DNA of 64,000 bases from Apoda limacodes (lineage: Eukaryota > Arthropoda > Insecta > Lepidoptera > Limacodidae). The notes under the pieces are model-generated. The model saw nothing but the letters and a program-made list of their open reading frames with translations, made no database searches and had not been told where the DNA came from. Below, in pieces: positions 30,236-64,000 of this stretch. The position numbers and the translations under genes were made by a program. The stretch is from positions 5,766,001-5,830,000 of the forward strand of contig OX291552.1 in NCBI GenBank assembly GCA_946406115.1. The letters are read 5' to 3'. The first letter of the stretch is position 1; every line of letters starts with the position of its first letter.

Positions 30236-33200
30236 ATGAACAATCAAATCTAATGCGTAAAGACTTGTCCGACATTAAATAACTGATTTCAAACATCACT
30301 ACTTTTAACGAAAGCCTAGAAACAGAGGTGTCAGAGCTCAAAAGCAAAACCGAAGAATCGGCAATCAGCATTTTAAAATCCACCTGTAACAATAACCAAA
30401 TTTCACCTAACAATGCACTAAACGTTGATGACGTATACGAGCAAATGGTTCAGGGATGCAGGACCGTTCCTTGCGCGCAAACAATATAATTATAGTGAGC
30501 ATTTCAGAATCTCAAAGCTTTACTAGCCAAGAGCGGCACAACTACAACATGGAAGAAGTTATGAAAATATTCAAGTCAATCAGTACTGACTTCTGTTCCT
30601 CCTACTAAAATTCACCGCCTTGGTAAATATAACCCTAACAAATCTCACCCACTTAAGGTGTGTTTAGAGTCAACTAAGTACCCTACAAATATTTCAAAAA
30701 ACTAATCTAAAAATCCAGACTACGCCAAAGTATACCCTGATAACACTCCGGACAACAATTCCTACTAAACCTACAAAAAGAACTAAAACAAAGATTGGAA
30801 AGTGGTGAAAGCGATATCACAATTAAATACGTGAAGGGCATCCCAAAAATTATAAAAACAAGTAAAAAAAACTGAAACTGCATACGCCTATCCCTGATGA
30901 CCTTGATAACGCAAGAAATATAACTTATCAGCTACTCTAGACCCCTGATCAGCTACTTGCTATACCATCTTCTCTAAAGTTTTTTACGCTAACTGTCGTA
31001 GCATCGTGAAGCCAGGGAAACTCGGCGAACATTAAAAGCCATACCTTATGAAATCTTAATAATAGTCTTAAAGGAAACATGGATCAAATCCACAGCTGAA
31101 GCTGATTAACTAAGAATAGTAAACTACATCCTCTATTACAACTTAAAAGATGAATACGGAGGCGAGGGCGTATAAATTTTCGTCCATAATTGTCTAAAAC
31201 ATGAACTAAAGTATCAGGCATATATAGAGGGCAACAATTTCCTATGCGTACACATACAAAAGTATAGTCTTGACGTGGGGTTAGTTTACAAACCTGGTAA
31301 CACAAATAAAACAAATTTCATTGAACACTATTCTAACTTTTTAGAAGCCAGGACAAGAGCAATCATGTTTTGCGATTTTAATATAGATCTTCTAGAAAGC
31401 ATTGTAACTGATTAGAAAGAAGCAATACAGCAATCAGGCTATACAATCCTTAATAAACAATCAAAAAAATATTGCACTCAAGAAGGTTCAACATCAAAAA
31501 CTATCCTGTACCATGTTTGTACCAATATCAAGCATAACGATTATAATATGGCCATAATTGATACAGCATTATTGGATCATAAGTTCCTGTATCTCGAACT
31601 CAAAAAGTACAAACGACCACCTAAGAAACTAATTCAGTAATACGTCACAAATTACTATGAGCTTTGCAATAATTTTTAGACAGTTAATGTAGATCATATT
31701 CGTTCCATTAAAGAATTACAGGACAAAATTCCAGAACAAGTCAAGAAGAATACGGCAAGTAAATCAAAGTTATCTCAATATGACTGGATTAACGAAACTA
31801 TTAATAAAAGTATTTACAAGAGAAACTTAATTTGGAAAAAGTTTAAATCTAATCCTAAAGATGAGCAATTGAAAAATATTTTTTGGAAGAAAGAAACAAA
31901 ACTCGAAAATTATTTAAAAATACTAAAAAAAAAATATTTTATTGATATATCTGAATAAAGTTACAACAGTCCAAAAAAAATGTGGTCAGTCATTAATGCT
32001 CCTAACACTAACAAAGCTAGACCAAGTTGTGCTCCCTCAAAACTTGTATATAATTCCAAAATAATTACAAACGAATATAAAATCGCTGAATGTCTAAATG
32101 AATACTTTTCGTCTATCCGTTATGTCTAAGCAAATTAAAATACCATAACCCCACTTCCAGTCCAAATATCACAATTAACTATTTCTTATCTGTCTTCTCC
32201 CCGTTTACTGCCGGGGAAATTTCAAATATTAAAGATGATCTGGATTCTTTAAGTAGTTCCTTCATTGACAGTTTATCTATAAAGACTATCGAAAACCTCA
32301 AATGGCAGATAATTGAAAGTCTAACACTCTGCATTAATAACAGCCCGCAAGACGGAAACTTCCCTGATTTTTTTAAAATTGCCCAAGTAATTCCTATTCC
32401 CAAGTCCGGAGATACGACTGATCCAGGTGAATATCGGCCCATTTCCGTTTTGCCAACATTATCTAGAATATACGAACGATTTTTATATAATCGAATAGAA
32501 AAGAACCTTAATGAAATCAATTTTCTCACAGAGCGTTAATTCGGATTTAAGTCAAAATCTAATACGTCAACGGCAACCTTGGACTTAGTAACTAAAATCA
32601 AAATTAATCTTGTCAGAAAAAACGTTGCTATAGGTTTTTTCATTGACTTGAAAAAGGCGTTCGACACAGTGGGTCACCCACGCTTCTTATAAAGCTCGTG
32701 AATATTGACATTACAGGATCAGCATACCAAATGCTCAAATCATTCCCGGCTAACAGGCCCCAAATAGTTAGGATAGATTATAGGAGGAGTTCTCAACCAC
32801 TCAAATACGGAATTCCACAAGGATCCATATAAGAACCGCTTTTCTTCTTAATTTACGTAAATAGTATTGACAATATAGGCTTGCATGGTCATTTAACGTT
32901 ATATGCTGACGACACTTGTCTTTTCAATTTTGGTAAATCTTTTACTAAAATGACAAACATAGCTCAACAAGATTTGAACACTCTCTATCTATGGCTCCAA
33001 CGAAACTTATTAACTATAAAAAAATTAAAAAATTGACTCTTACTCGGATTTAACAATTAATAGCATTCCAATGAAGAAAAGAAACAAAAAAAAATATTTC
33101 GGTTTTATACTAGATAGTAAGTTAGCGTTCAAGGACCATGCTGACTATTTGCGATCTAAAATAGTAGCGCTAACCGGTGTTCTGCGTAAAATTTCTAACT

Positions 33201-33690
33201 GTCTTTCGATGAAAGTTCGCCTCATGATTTACAACTCAACTCAACTCACAAGGCAAGGCGGCAAAATCCAACCTTAAAGATCTTCAAATTATTCAAAACA
33301 AATTAATCAAAGTGCTTTTCCATTTCGATCACTTTAACCCGACCTTAAATCTGTACAAACAACCAAAACTAATGAATATTTCGCAGATATACGCCTATAA
33401 CACTTGTCTACGTCTACATGTGCGAAAAATTCTCGACTCCGGCATTAAAACGGAAATTGCTTTAGAGGAAAAAGTATCGCGATACGAGTTAAGAAACCCT
33501 AACAAAATCAAATCCCACGAGCCTAGAATCTAACACGGAAAACGGAACTTACATGAAGGAGTACAACTATATAAAACTTCCAATCAAAATAAGTAAATTG
33601 AACAGTTTTAACGTATTTAGAGTAAAATTGAAAGAAAGAAGTAATCAGTACGTCAGCAGTTTTAAATACGCCTAAAATGTAGTGTAGTAG
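30231..33690 (+). mobile_element. L2 non-LTR retrotransposon, nearly full length but dead
   Basis: The order is right for a complete element. A first ORF remnant (30231-30885) has an acidic helical stretch (SLETEVSELKSKTEE) and KIHRLGKYNPNKSHPLKVCL. The endonuclease remnant (30925-31420) has VHNCLKHELKYQAY and MFCDFNIDLLE. RT (32178-33020) has FKIAQVIPIPKSGDTTDPGE, YRPISVLPTLSRIYE, FFIDLKKAFDTV, YGIPQGSI and YADDTCLFNFG (YADD codons at 32902-32913). The C-terminal region (33071-33540) has KYFGFILDSKLAFKDH. Many stops and frameshifts. The 3' border is approximate. Confidence 0.8.
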
Positions 33691-34904
33691 GTACATTTAA
33701 ACGTGTTTTTAAGAACATACCAAAGTCCTACCTTATGTAGGTATCGTTTTATCGGTGATGCCTTAGGTTAAACTACCTACTTACGTACCTAAACAACATT
33801 CTTGACGGTCCTAAGCGCGTTAAAGTATGAAGGGGAAATTGGAATCGAAAACACTAGTAGGTATTCTTTGATGCTTAAATACCTACATACTTATTTCTTA
33901 CCATTGAACTAATACAATTTGAAAATTTTAAAAATAATTAGATTTTTTTTTAAAACAAGTTCGTAGGTTTTGTAAACTGATGAAGATACTTTGTTTATCC
34001 TGTATTCTGTCCTGTGCCGATGTAGGTTCTTATCGCCGTGCGAAAGGTCAACTGTGGTTACCATCTGTTTGAGCTGCTATACCTACATGCCGGAGTTATG
34101 TGTATGCGAATTATTATTAGACCAATTTTAGGGTAGGGTAGTGTTTGCATAAGTTAGGTTTTATTTAGTAGGATTTTTTAATTTGTTACCTAAAGAATGT
34201 TAATGGTATTGGCAAAATTATATCCTAGACCTTCTGATTACGCATTTATTTTATCCCGACAATTAAAAAATCCAGTCGGTATATAGATATATAATCTGAA
34301 TCTCGGAAACGGCTCAAACGATTTTCATGGAAATTCAGCATGCAGGAGTATGCAGGGGCGATCAATCGATCTATCTAGGTTTCATTTTTAGAAATCGTCG
34401 TTATATCCGTGTTTTCAGGCAATGATAAACTCTTCCTGATATCTTTTGGCGAGTAGAAATGATAGTATTTATACCAACACAGCAACACTAAAGCTTCTTG
34501 CCAATAGATGACGTTGTTAATCAATGCTAAAGCTACTTGACAATAGGTATGTAGTTAAAAAAACGAGGTCCCCAGGTACTAAAACTTATAAAATAACAGT
34601 TTCATCGCAACATTATTCATAAGTTAAATCTAGTTCGCCTATTTTATCTACTGCAGTTTTGATAGTAAGTAGGGAAAAGTACCACAGATGTTACTTAAGG
34701 GGGCTCAAGGGGATACAAAACCTATTCGACTTCAGTACAAAGACCTATTAGGTAATTACTTCTGGGCCTTCGAAATAGGAAGAGCACTGGAATAAGACTT
34801 TGGAATAATAAACTGTTTTAAGGTTATTGCGTTTCTGTTTCTTTTACATTCGTCTGTATAATTATAAACTCCGTGGAATGTTTTATAATTGTTTTACCGT
34901 AGTA
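33691..34904. other. Intergenic DNA, repeat scraps only
   Basis: AATCTCGGAAACGGCTCAAA with ATTTTCATGGAAATTCAGCA (about 34300-34345) looks like an interspersed repeat. The rest is AT-rich and unassigned. Confidence 0.4.
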
Positions 34905-35740
34905 CATAGTCCTTATAAAAAACTTTGGCAGGGAGCTCATTCCATAACCTAAGCTTTCAGGTGTGGCAGTTCCTCTATAACTGCACTGTACGAGACCATT
35001 TAAGTTCTAAGGTTTGAGGATGAATTCCCTGCCTGAGGATGAAAGTAGTCGTAGTCATCATTTTGAACAATTCCTCAGAACAAATCCCATTATTAAAGCG
35101 GTGGAACACACACAGGGAGGCAAAATCTCTCATCAAACTTATTGGTTCGATGCGGTTTGTGAGTTTGGGATCATTGACGATTCTCACAGTCCGTCGTTTA
35201 ACTGAATCAAAAGGGCTAAGCTGGTATCCGGGTGTACCCACCCAGAGATACCCGCACTCTTGCAACTTGTAAACCAGCATCCTTTGCCCCGAGCTGAAGT
35301 ACTGCTTCGCTCTGTTGAGCACTCCCGGTTCTTTGGACGCCAGCTTTACCTTGTCTTGAAAATGATCGCGGAACTGACCATCGCTGGAAATGTCAACAAC
35401 AAGGATCCCAATGCTCTTGGAAATGGTAAGGTATATATATGTTCTAGAATTGTGGAACCTCAGTGAATAAAAACCTTCTTAGTAGTGAGTGCGCAGACTT
35501 GTGTCTTCGAAAGTCTCAATGGAACAAAGTTTCCCCTTAGACAGATTTATCTTAATTTTAGACTCTCTAGTCTAAGTTATCCGCGTTTATCCTCCACAAC
35601 ACAGCGAGGAATGTTAGTACGGTCCGGATCTTCAGTTGTTCTGTTATCTGCATAGCAATGTATGTTGTTGTTGGACAACATATCATTGATATGTAGTAGA
35701 AACAGCGTAAGAGACAGCACAGAGCCTTGTGGGTCTATAA
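34905..35740 (-). mobile_element. L1-family fragment L1f
   Basis: Minus-strand C-terminal blocks are LNRAKQYFSSGQRMLVYK, GYQLSPFDSVKRRTVRIV and RDFASLCVF, with decayed RT motif sequence up to AGCACAGAGCCTTGTGGG at 35735. Both ends are missing. Confidence 0.8.
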
Positions 35741-36309
35741 TTCCCTATTTTAATGACTTTTAGGACTCCCCTAAAACAAGAGCGGTATAGGAACCCCTAT
35801 TGTGCCCATCTTTTTATTGAAAAGGGGTTTCCCTGTAACTTCCCATTTTGATGATCGATAGAGTCCATCGCCACCGGCAATGTTTGTAACGAATATTTTT
35901 TTCTAAAGAAAAAAGGGGGATCGACGAAATCACTAACCTAAAATCAAAACTAATTAGCCGTCAACTAATATTACTAATTCTGACTCCTTTCCATGTCACA
36001 TTCCGTGTGACATCCCATCTCTACTGCTACCGACCACTCAATGCATGTCGATCGCTAGCGTACGACATATGCCTATAGAGAGATTCTAAGAATACGAAAC
36101 ACTATTTGAAAACGATATTCCCTGTTTTTTCGACTACTACTAGATCGACTACTAGTCGATCTAGTGACTAAAACACTTACCACGTTTAACAGGCCATAAG
36201 TAAATTAATTAAAGATATTTCGAATTCAAGATTATCTCTATCAGCACGAGAATCAGGCCCCTGGTTCTGAGTAACATTGACGTTGAGCTAATAATAATGA
36301 ACGATGATA
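35741..36309. other. Intergenic DNA with an 11-bp palindrome
   Basis: CTAGATCGACT (36140-36150) and AGTCGATCTAG (36154-36164) form a perfect hairpin with a 3-nt loop. No gene seen. Confidence 0.4.
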
Positions 36310-36900
36310 TTGAGCCGTTAGTCTCACCTGATGCCTACCGTCCGCCGCTTGAGGTACGTGTACATTTTCCGCACCCTGGCCCGCGTGATAATATTTCGCC
36401 GCCACTTATTTAATGGGCTTGTTGTCGATTGGAACTTCAGAAAGGCGGATTTCAGCTTTTTATATAATTTTATAACTGCTTTAACGTGGGACGGGCTTTC
36501 TGTAGCTAGAGATGTTGACACCGCTGTAGATATATATTATAAAAAAAATTACAAATGTATTGATGATTGCGTTCCCAGAAAAAAGCAATTGTGTATGAAC
36601 TCAAAGTATTTTTTTCCTTCATGGTTTACGCCTGATATTATACGCAACACTAAGTTGCAATATTGCCATCTTAAACGTTACCATGCCTCATGCAAGGCTT
36701 TCCTCCTTGGGTCTCTCGTTTTAGCAATTTGAAAGAACTGAGTTTAAGGTGATATGTCTCACCTTGCTTTTTATTTTATTAGTTTTCGAAATCTAAGGTG
36801 CCAAACGTACATAATTAGCATGTCGTAGCTTTTTCTAAAACACTTAAAGACGTTTTATCAAATTCACGTCAAAATGTTTCTAGTAAAAAACAAACGTATT
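36310..36900 (+). mobile_element. L3-like non-LTR retrotransposon fragment before the RT
   Basis: DWNFRKADFSFLYNFITALT, DVDTAVDIYYKKNYKCIDDC, VPRKKQ and FPSWFTPDIIRNTKLQYCHL match the linker between endonuclease and RT of Jockey/CR1-type elements. It may belong to the same family as 21870-22510. It ends 380 bp before gene B. Confidence 0.65.
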
Positions 36901-37204
36901 GAGTGTACCTTTAGTAAGTACCTGTTAAGGACGCACATAGAATATTTTTGCAGTTAAATACAACAATCTTTTAACAGATTTAGTCTCTTGAAGATTTTTA
37001 GGCCACAGAGCTAAATAATAAGCTAAATAAAAGTGATTGGTTGGCAGTACATAATTATAATAATGTTGCATAAAAATGTATTTATTCCTCGTTACCGAGT
37101 AAAAAGTTTGGTCAACATATTTATTCCATATGGAAAAAAAGCAATAGTGCACCTGTTCAAATTACCCTTTTTACATATGAATACTTCATTATCTTCCAAT
37201 GTAC

Positions 37205-37212
37205 TATAAATA
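37205..37212 (+). promoter_or_regulatory. TATA-like box of carboxylesterase B
   Basis: TATAAATA, 79 bp upstream of the ATG at 37284. The 37160-37210 region aligns with sequence upstream of the orphan exon (shared CTGTTCAAAT and GAATACTT blocks near 23842-23875), so the promoter area was duplicated too. The orphan copy lacks a clean TATA box at the matching place. The start of transcription is not known. Confidence 0.45.
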
Positions 37213-37283
37213 TAAACCGGAAGACATTATTTTCTTGTATTTGATCTGTATACAGTTGTAAAACACGAGAGCAAATTTTCAAA

Positions 37284-62102
<24,819 letters not shown>

Positions 62103-62127
62103 TATACAAGAAAATTAGTTTAAAAAT

Positions 62128-62212
62128 AATAAATGATTGAACATCTACCGTTTTTCAACAGAAATGTTTAAAAAAAACAATGTTACTCGTATCTGAAAAA
62201 AAATGTAATAAA
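62128..62212 (+). terminator. Putative poly(A) signals of carboxylesterase B
   Basis: AATAAA occurs at 62128-62133 and again at 62207-62212, 26 and 105 nt after the stop. Either could serve as the polyadenylation signal. Confidence 0.55.
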
Positions 62213-62929
62213 TATTTTTAGCCATGATTTGTTGTTTTTTACTTTAATTAAAATATATGTTGAATTTCTTGTGATTTTGTAGAATTTAACCACTTTGACT
62301 TGTTAACTTCTCTTGAGAGAAGCTATTACAATAGGTTTGAAAATCGAATAAATTTGCTCTTTCTTTACGTTTTGAGACCTGAAGAATCGATTACCATAAT
62401 TTTTAGTGATCCTAAATAGCAACATAAGCTTGTTTCTGACATGTAAGTTTGATATAATAAAGGTGATTGTTGCCATCATGTTTGCCATGGCGAGTACACA
62501 CACTTTCAGCAAGCTTAAATCAAACTTTCTAGTTACCATGCGACAGACTTGCTGAAAGTTTGCATAAGGTTTATTTGACAAAGTAGCTTTAGTTTTGTCA
62601 TGACACACTTGCAGATTTTTTGTTAGATTTGTAATAAACCTTAAAATTTAATGATTATATAACAAAAATAACAAAACCGTGATTATCATGGACTCAATGG
62701 AGTATCATTAAACATTTTTTTTATTAATTTAAATTTTTTAATATTATTATTTAAATCACATCCATACTAATAATATAAATGGGAAAGTGTATGTGTGTGT
62801 GTCTGTTTGTCGGAGCGACGATGTGACAGACCCTTCGAAATCTGTGGCACAAGGTTTGCCCGTGGCAAGGAGTTTCTTCTGAGGCGCTTGAGATATGAGG
62901 AAAACGCGTATATGCACACAACAGACCGC
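62213..62929. other. 3' flank of gene B, no gene
   Basis: AT-rich. A (GT)n tract and GTGTCTGTTTGTCGGAGC at 62785-62815 belong to an interspersed repeat that runs into the RTE fragment. Confidence 0.4.
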
Positions 62930-63475
62930 TTTTATTTTACTTATGCTGTTGAGAAGCTCACAAAAATCTGGAAAGACCGTAGGATAACCAAAGCCACTAA
63001 GACCCGGCTTATAAAAAGTCTCGTCTTCCCGATCTTTCTATACGGAGCTGAGACGTGGACGTTGAAGCTGAAGGAGCGGAGGAAAATTGATGCACTAGAA
63101 ATGTGGTGCTGGAGGCGGCTGTTGAGGACAGCTCACCGCACCAACGTATCGATTTTAGAAGAACTTAAGATAAAGGAAAAACAATCGTCGACTGTCCAGA
63201 TGCGAATCCTTAAATTCTTCGGACATGTTACCCGCAAAGAGGACTCAATGGAGCGTCTGGTAGTACAAGGTAGAATGGCAAGAGGCCACGTGGTCGGTCT
63301 CCGACTAGGTGGTCAGACCTCATAAAGTCCACCACACAATCCACCATGACTGAATGCTATCGCAATGCTTGCAATAGAAACAAATGGAGATGCATTGCTA
63401 GAGCCGCCACTCAAGAGTTAAGATCTATCGTAACCACGACCACTCTGCCAAGAGTTTCCGACTAAGAAGAAGAAA
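62930..63475 (+). mobile_element. RTE-like non-LTR retrotransposon, C-terminal fragment
   Basis: It encodes LTKIWKDRRITKATKTRLIK, FPIFLYGAETWTL, KIDALEMWCWRRLLR, HRTNVSILEELKI and RILKFFGHVTRKED, then after a frameshift TECYRNACNRNKWRCIARAA. This is the conserved C-terminal region of lepidopteran RTE-type endonuclease-reverse transcriptases. 5'-truncated, so not functional. Confidence 0.8.
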
Positions 63476-64000
63476 AAAATATATAGCTTAATATTAACGC
63501 ATTACATTGTGAAACATTATGAAACATTGAAATGCATTTATAGATGCAATTTGTGTTGTTTGTTATTAGTAATAGTAGTAAAATAAATAAATTTGGTTCT
63601 TTACTAGCTTTATGTTTAACTAGCTTCTGCCAGCGGCTTCGCCCGCCCTAAATTTCGTTATCAGCGTAGGTTCTTACGGCAACTGCAATAAAAAAAAAAA
63701 ACAAAAAAATCAAATCTTTCCTCTGTAATGGCATAATACATTCGTGTCTGTGAAACCATGGAAATACACATACAAAATTTCAACCCAATCGGTTAAGCCG
63801 TTAAATTGTTGACATACAGACAGCAGCGCCACCTACCGAGTCCAATTGTATTTTTAAATCATCCAGAAAACCATCGAAATACCCATATAAAATTTCCCAA
63901 TCGGTTAATTCGTTTAGAAGTTATGTGAAAAGGGAAGTAATTAAGTAATTAGGAATGTACGGCAGGATATCTCTTACTACCCGTTGTCCTATTGCCCGTT
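63476..64000 (-). repeat. Family G repeat and AT-rich end of window
   Basis: GCCAGCGGCTTCGCCCGCCC (63628-63647), TTTCGTTATCAGCGTAGG, CAACCCAATCGGTTAAGCCG and a second partial copy to about 63930. No gene. Confidence 0.5.

Noticed and set aside
36140..36164. 11-bp palindrome as an operator or attachment site
   Set aside because: Isolated, no associated gene; likely a chance or repeat-derived hairpin.

Overview
The window looks like AT-rich insect nuclear DNA, most likely from a moth or butterfly. Three things point there: a tandem pair of ten-exon, secreted type-B carboxylesterase genes with GT-AG introns; introns packed with SINEs, MITEs, non-LTR retrotransposons and a Helitron whose sequences resemble repeats common in Lepidoptera; and no operon-like or bacterial gene organisation. 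The host assignment is inferred from gene and repeat character, not from a database search.

Layout. (1) 514-19325, plus strand: carboxylesterase A, exons 2-10. Exon 1 lies left of the window. (2) 19326-37283: intergenic DNA. It holds an isolated carboxylesterase first exon with signal peptide and donor site (23964-24149), a 35-bp minisatellite, several hairpins and TIR elements, and a repeat-dense block from 26.4 to 36.9 kb with two long dead non-LTR elements. (3) 37284-62102, plus strand: carboxylesterase B, complete, ten exons, 543 residues when spliced, with a TATA-like box 79 bp upstream of the ATG and poly(A) signals downstream. (4) 62103-64000: 3' flank with the tail of an RTE-like retrotransposon.

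The genes. Genes A and B are paralogs. Every intron position and phase they share in the window is the same (introns 2-9 phases 1,1,1,0,1,0,1,2), and exon lengths are equal or differ by multiples of three. Both keep the Ser-Glu-His triad. B has the usual HGGG oxyanion motif and GHSAG nucleophile elbow; A has HGGD and GHSTG. The products should be secreted serine esterases of the family that includes juvenile-hormone-esterase-like, odorant-degrading and detoxifying enzymes. The substrate cannot be read from sequence. The lone first exon, with its flanking promoter-like sequence, shows that at least one more copy or first exon once existed. It is either a relic or an alternative first exon that could splice in frame to exon 2 of gene B.

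The repeats. One roughly 3.5-kb Jockey-type non-LTR family (called L1 here) has eight copies or fragments, all defective. A second family (L2) has one nearly full-length dead copy. A third (L3) has fragments. Intron 7 of gene B carries a decayed Helitron with Rep-like and PIF1-like helicase remnants. Non-autonomous elements include a TTAA-flanked piggyBac-like MITE, a hAT-like element, a MITE nested in an L1 copy, and a frequent repeat with GAAGTGAAAAC termini. Two converging copies of that last repeat take part in a near-perfect, roughly 0.67-kb inverted repeat in intron 6 of gene B. Several repeats end within 20-80 bp of esterase splice sites.

No intact system unrelated to the esterases and their mobile elements was found.
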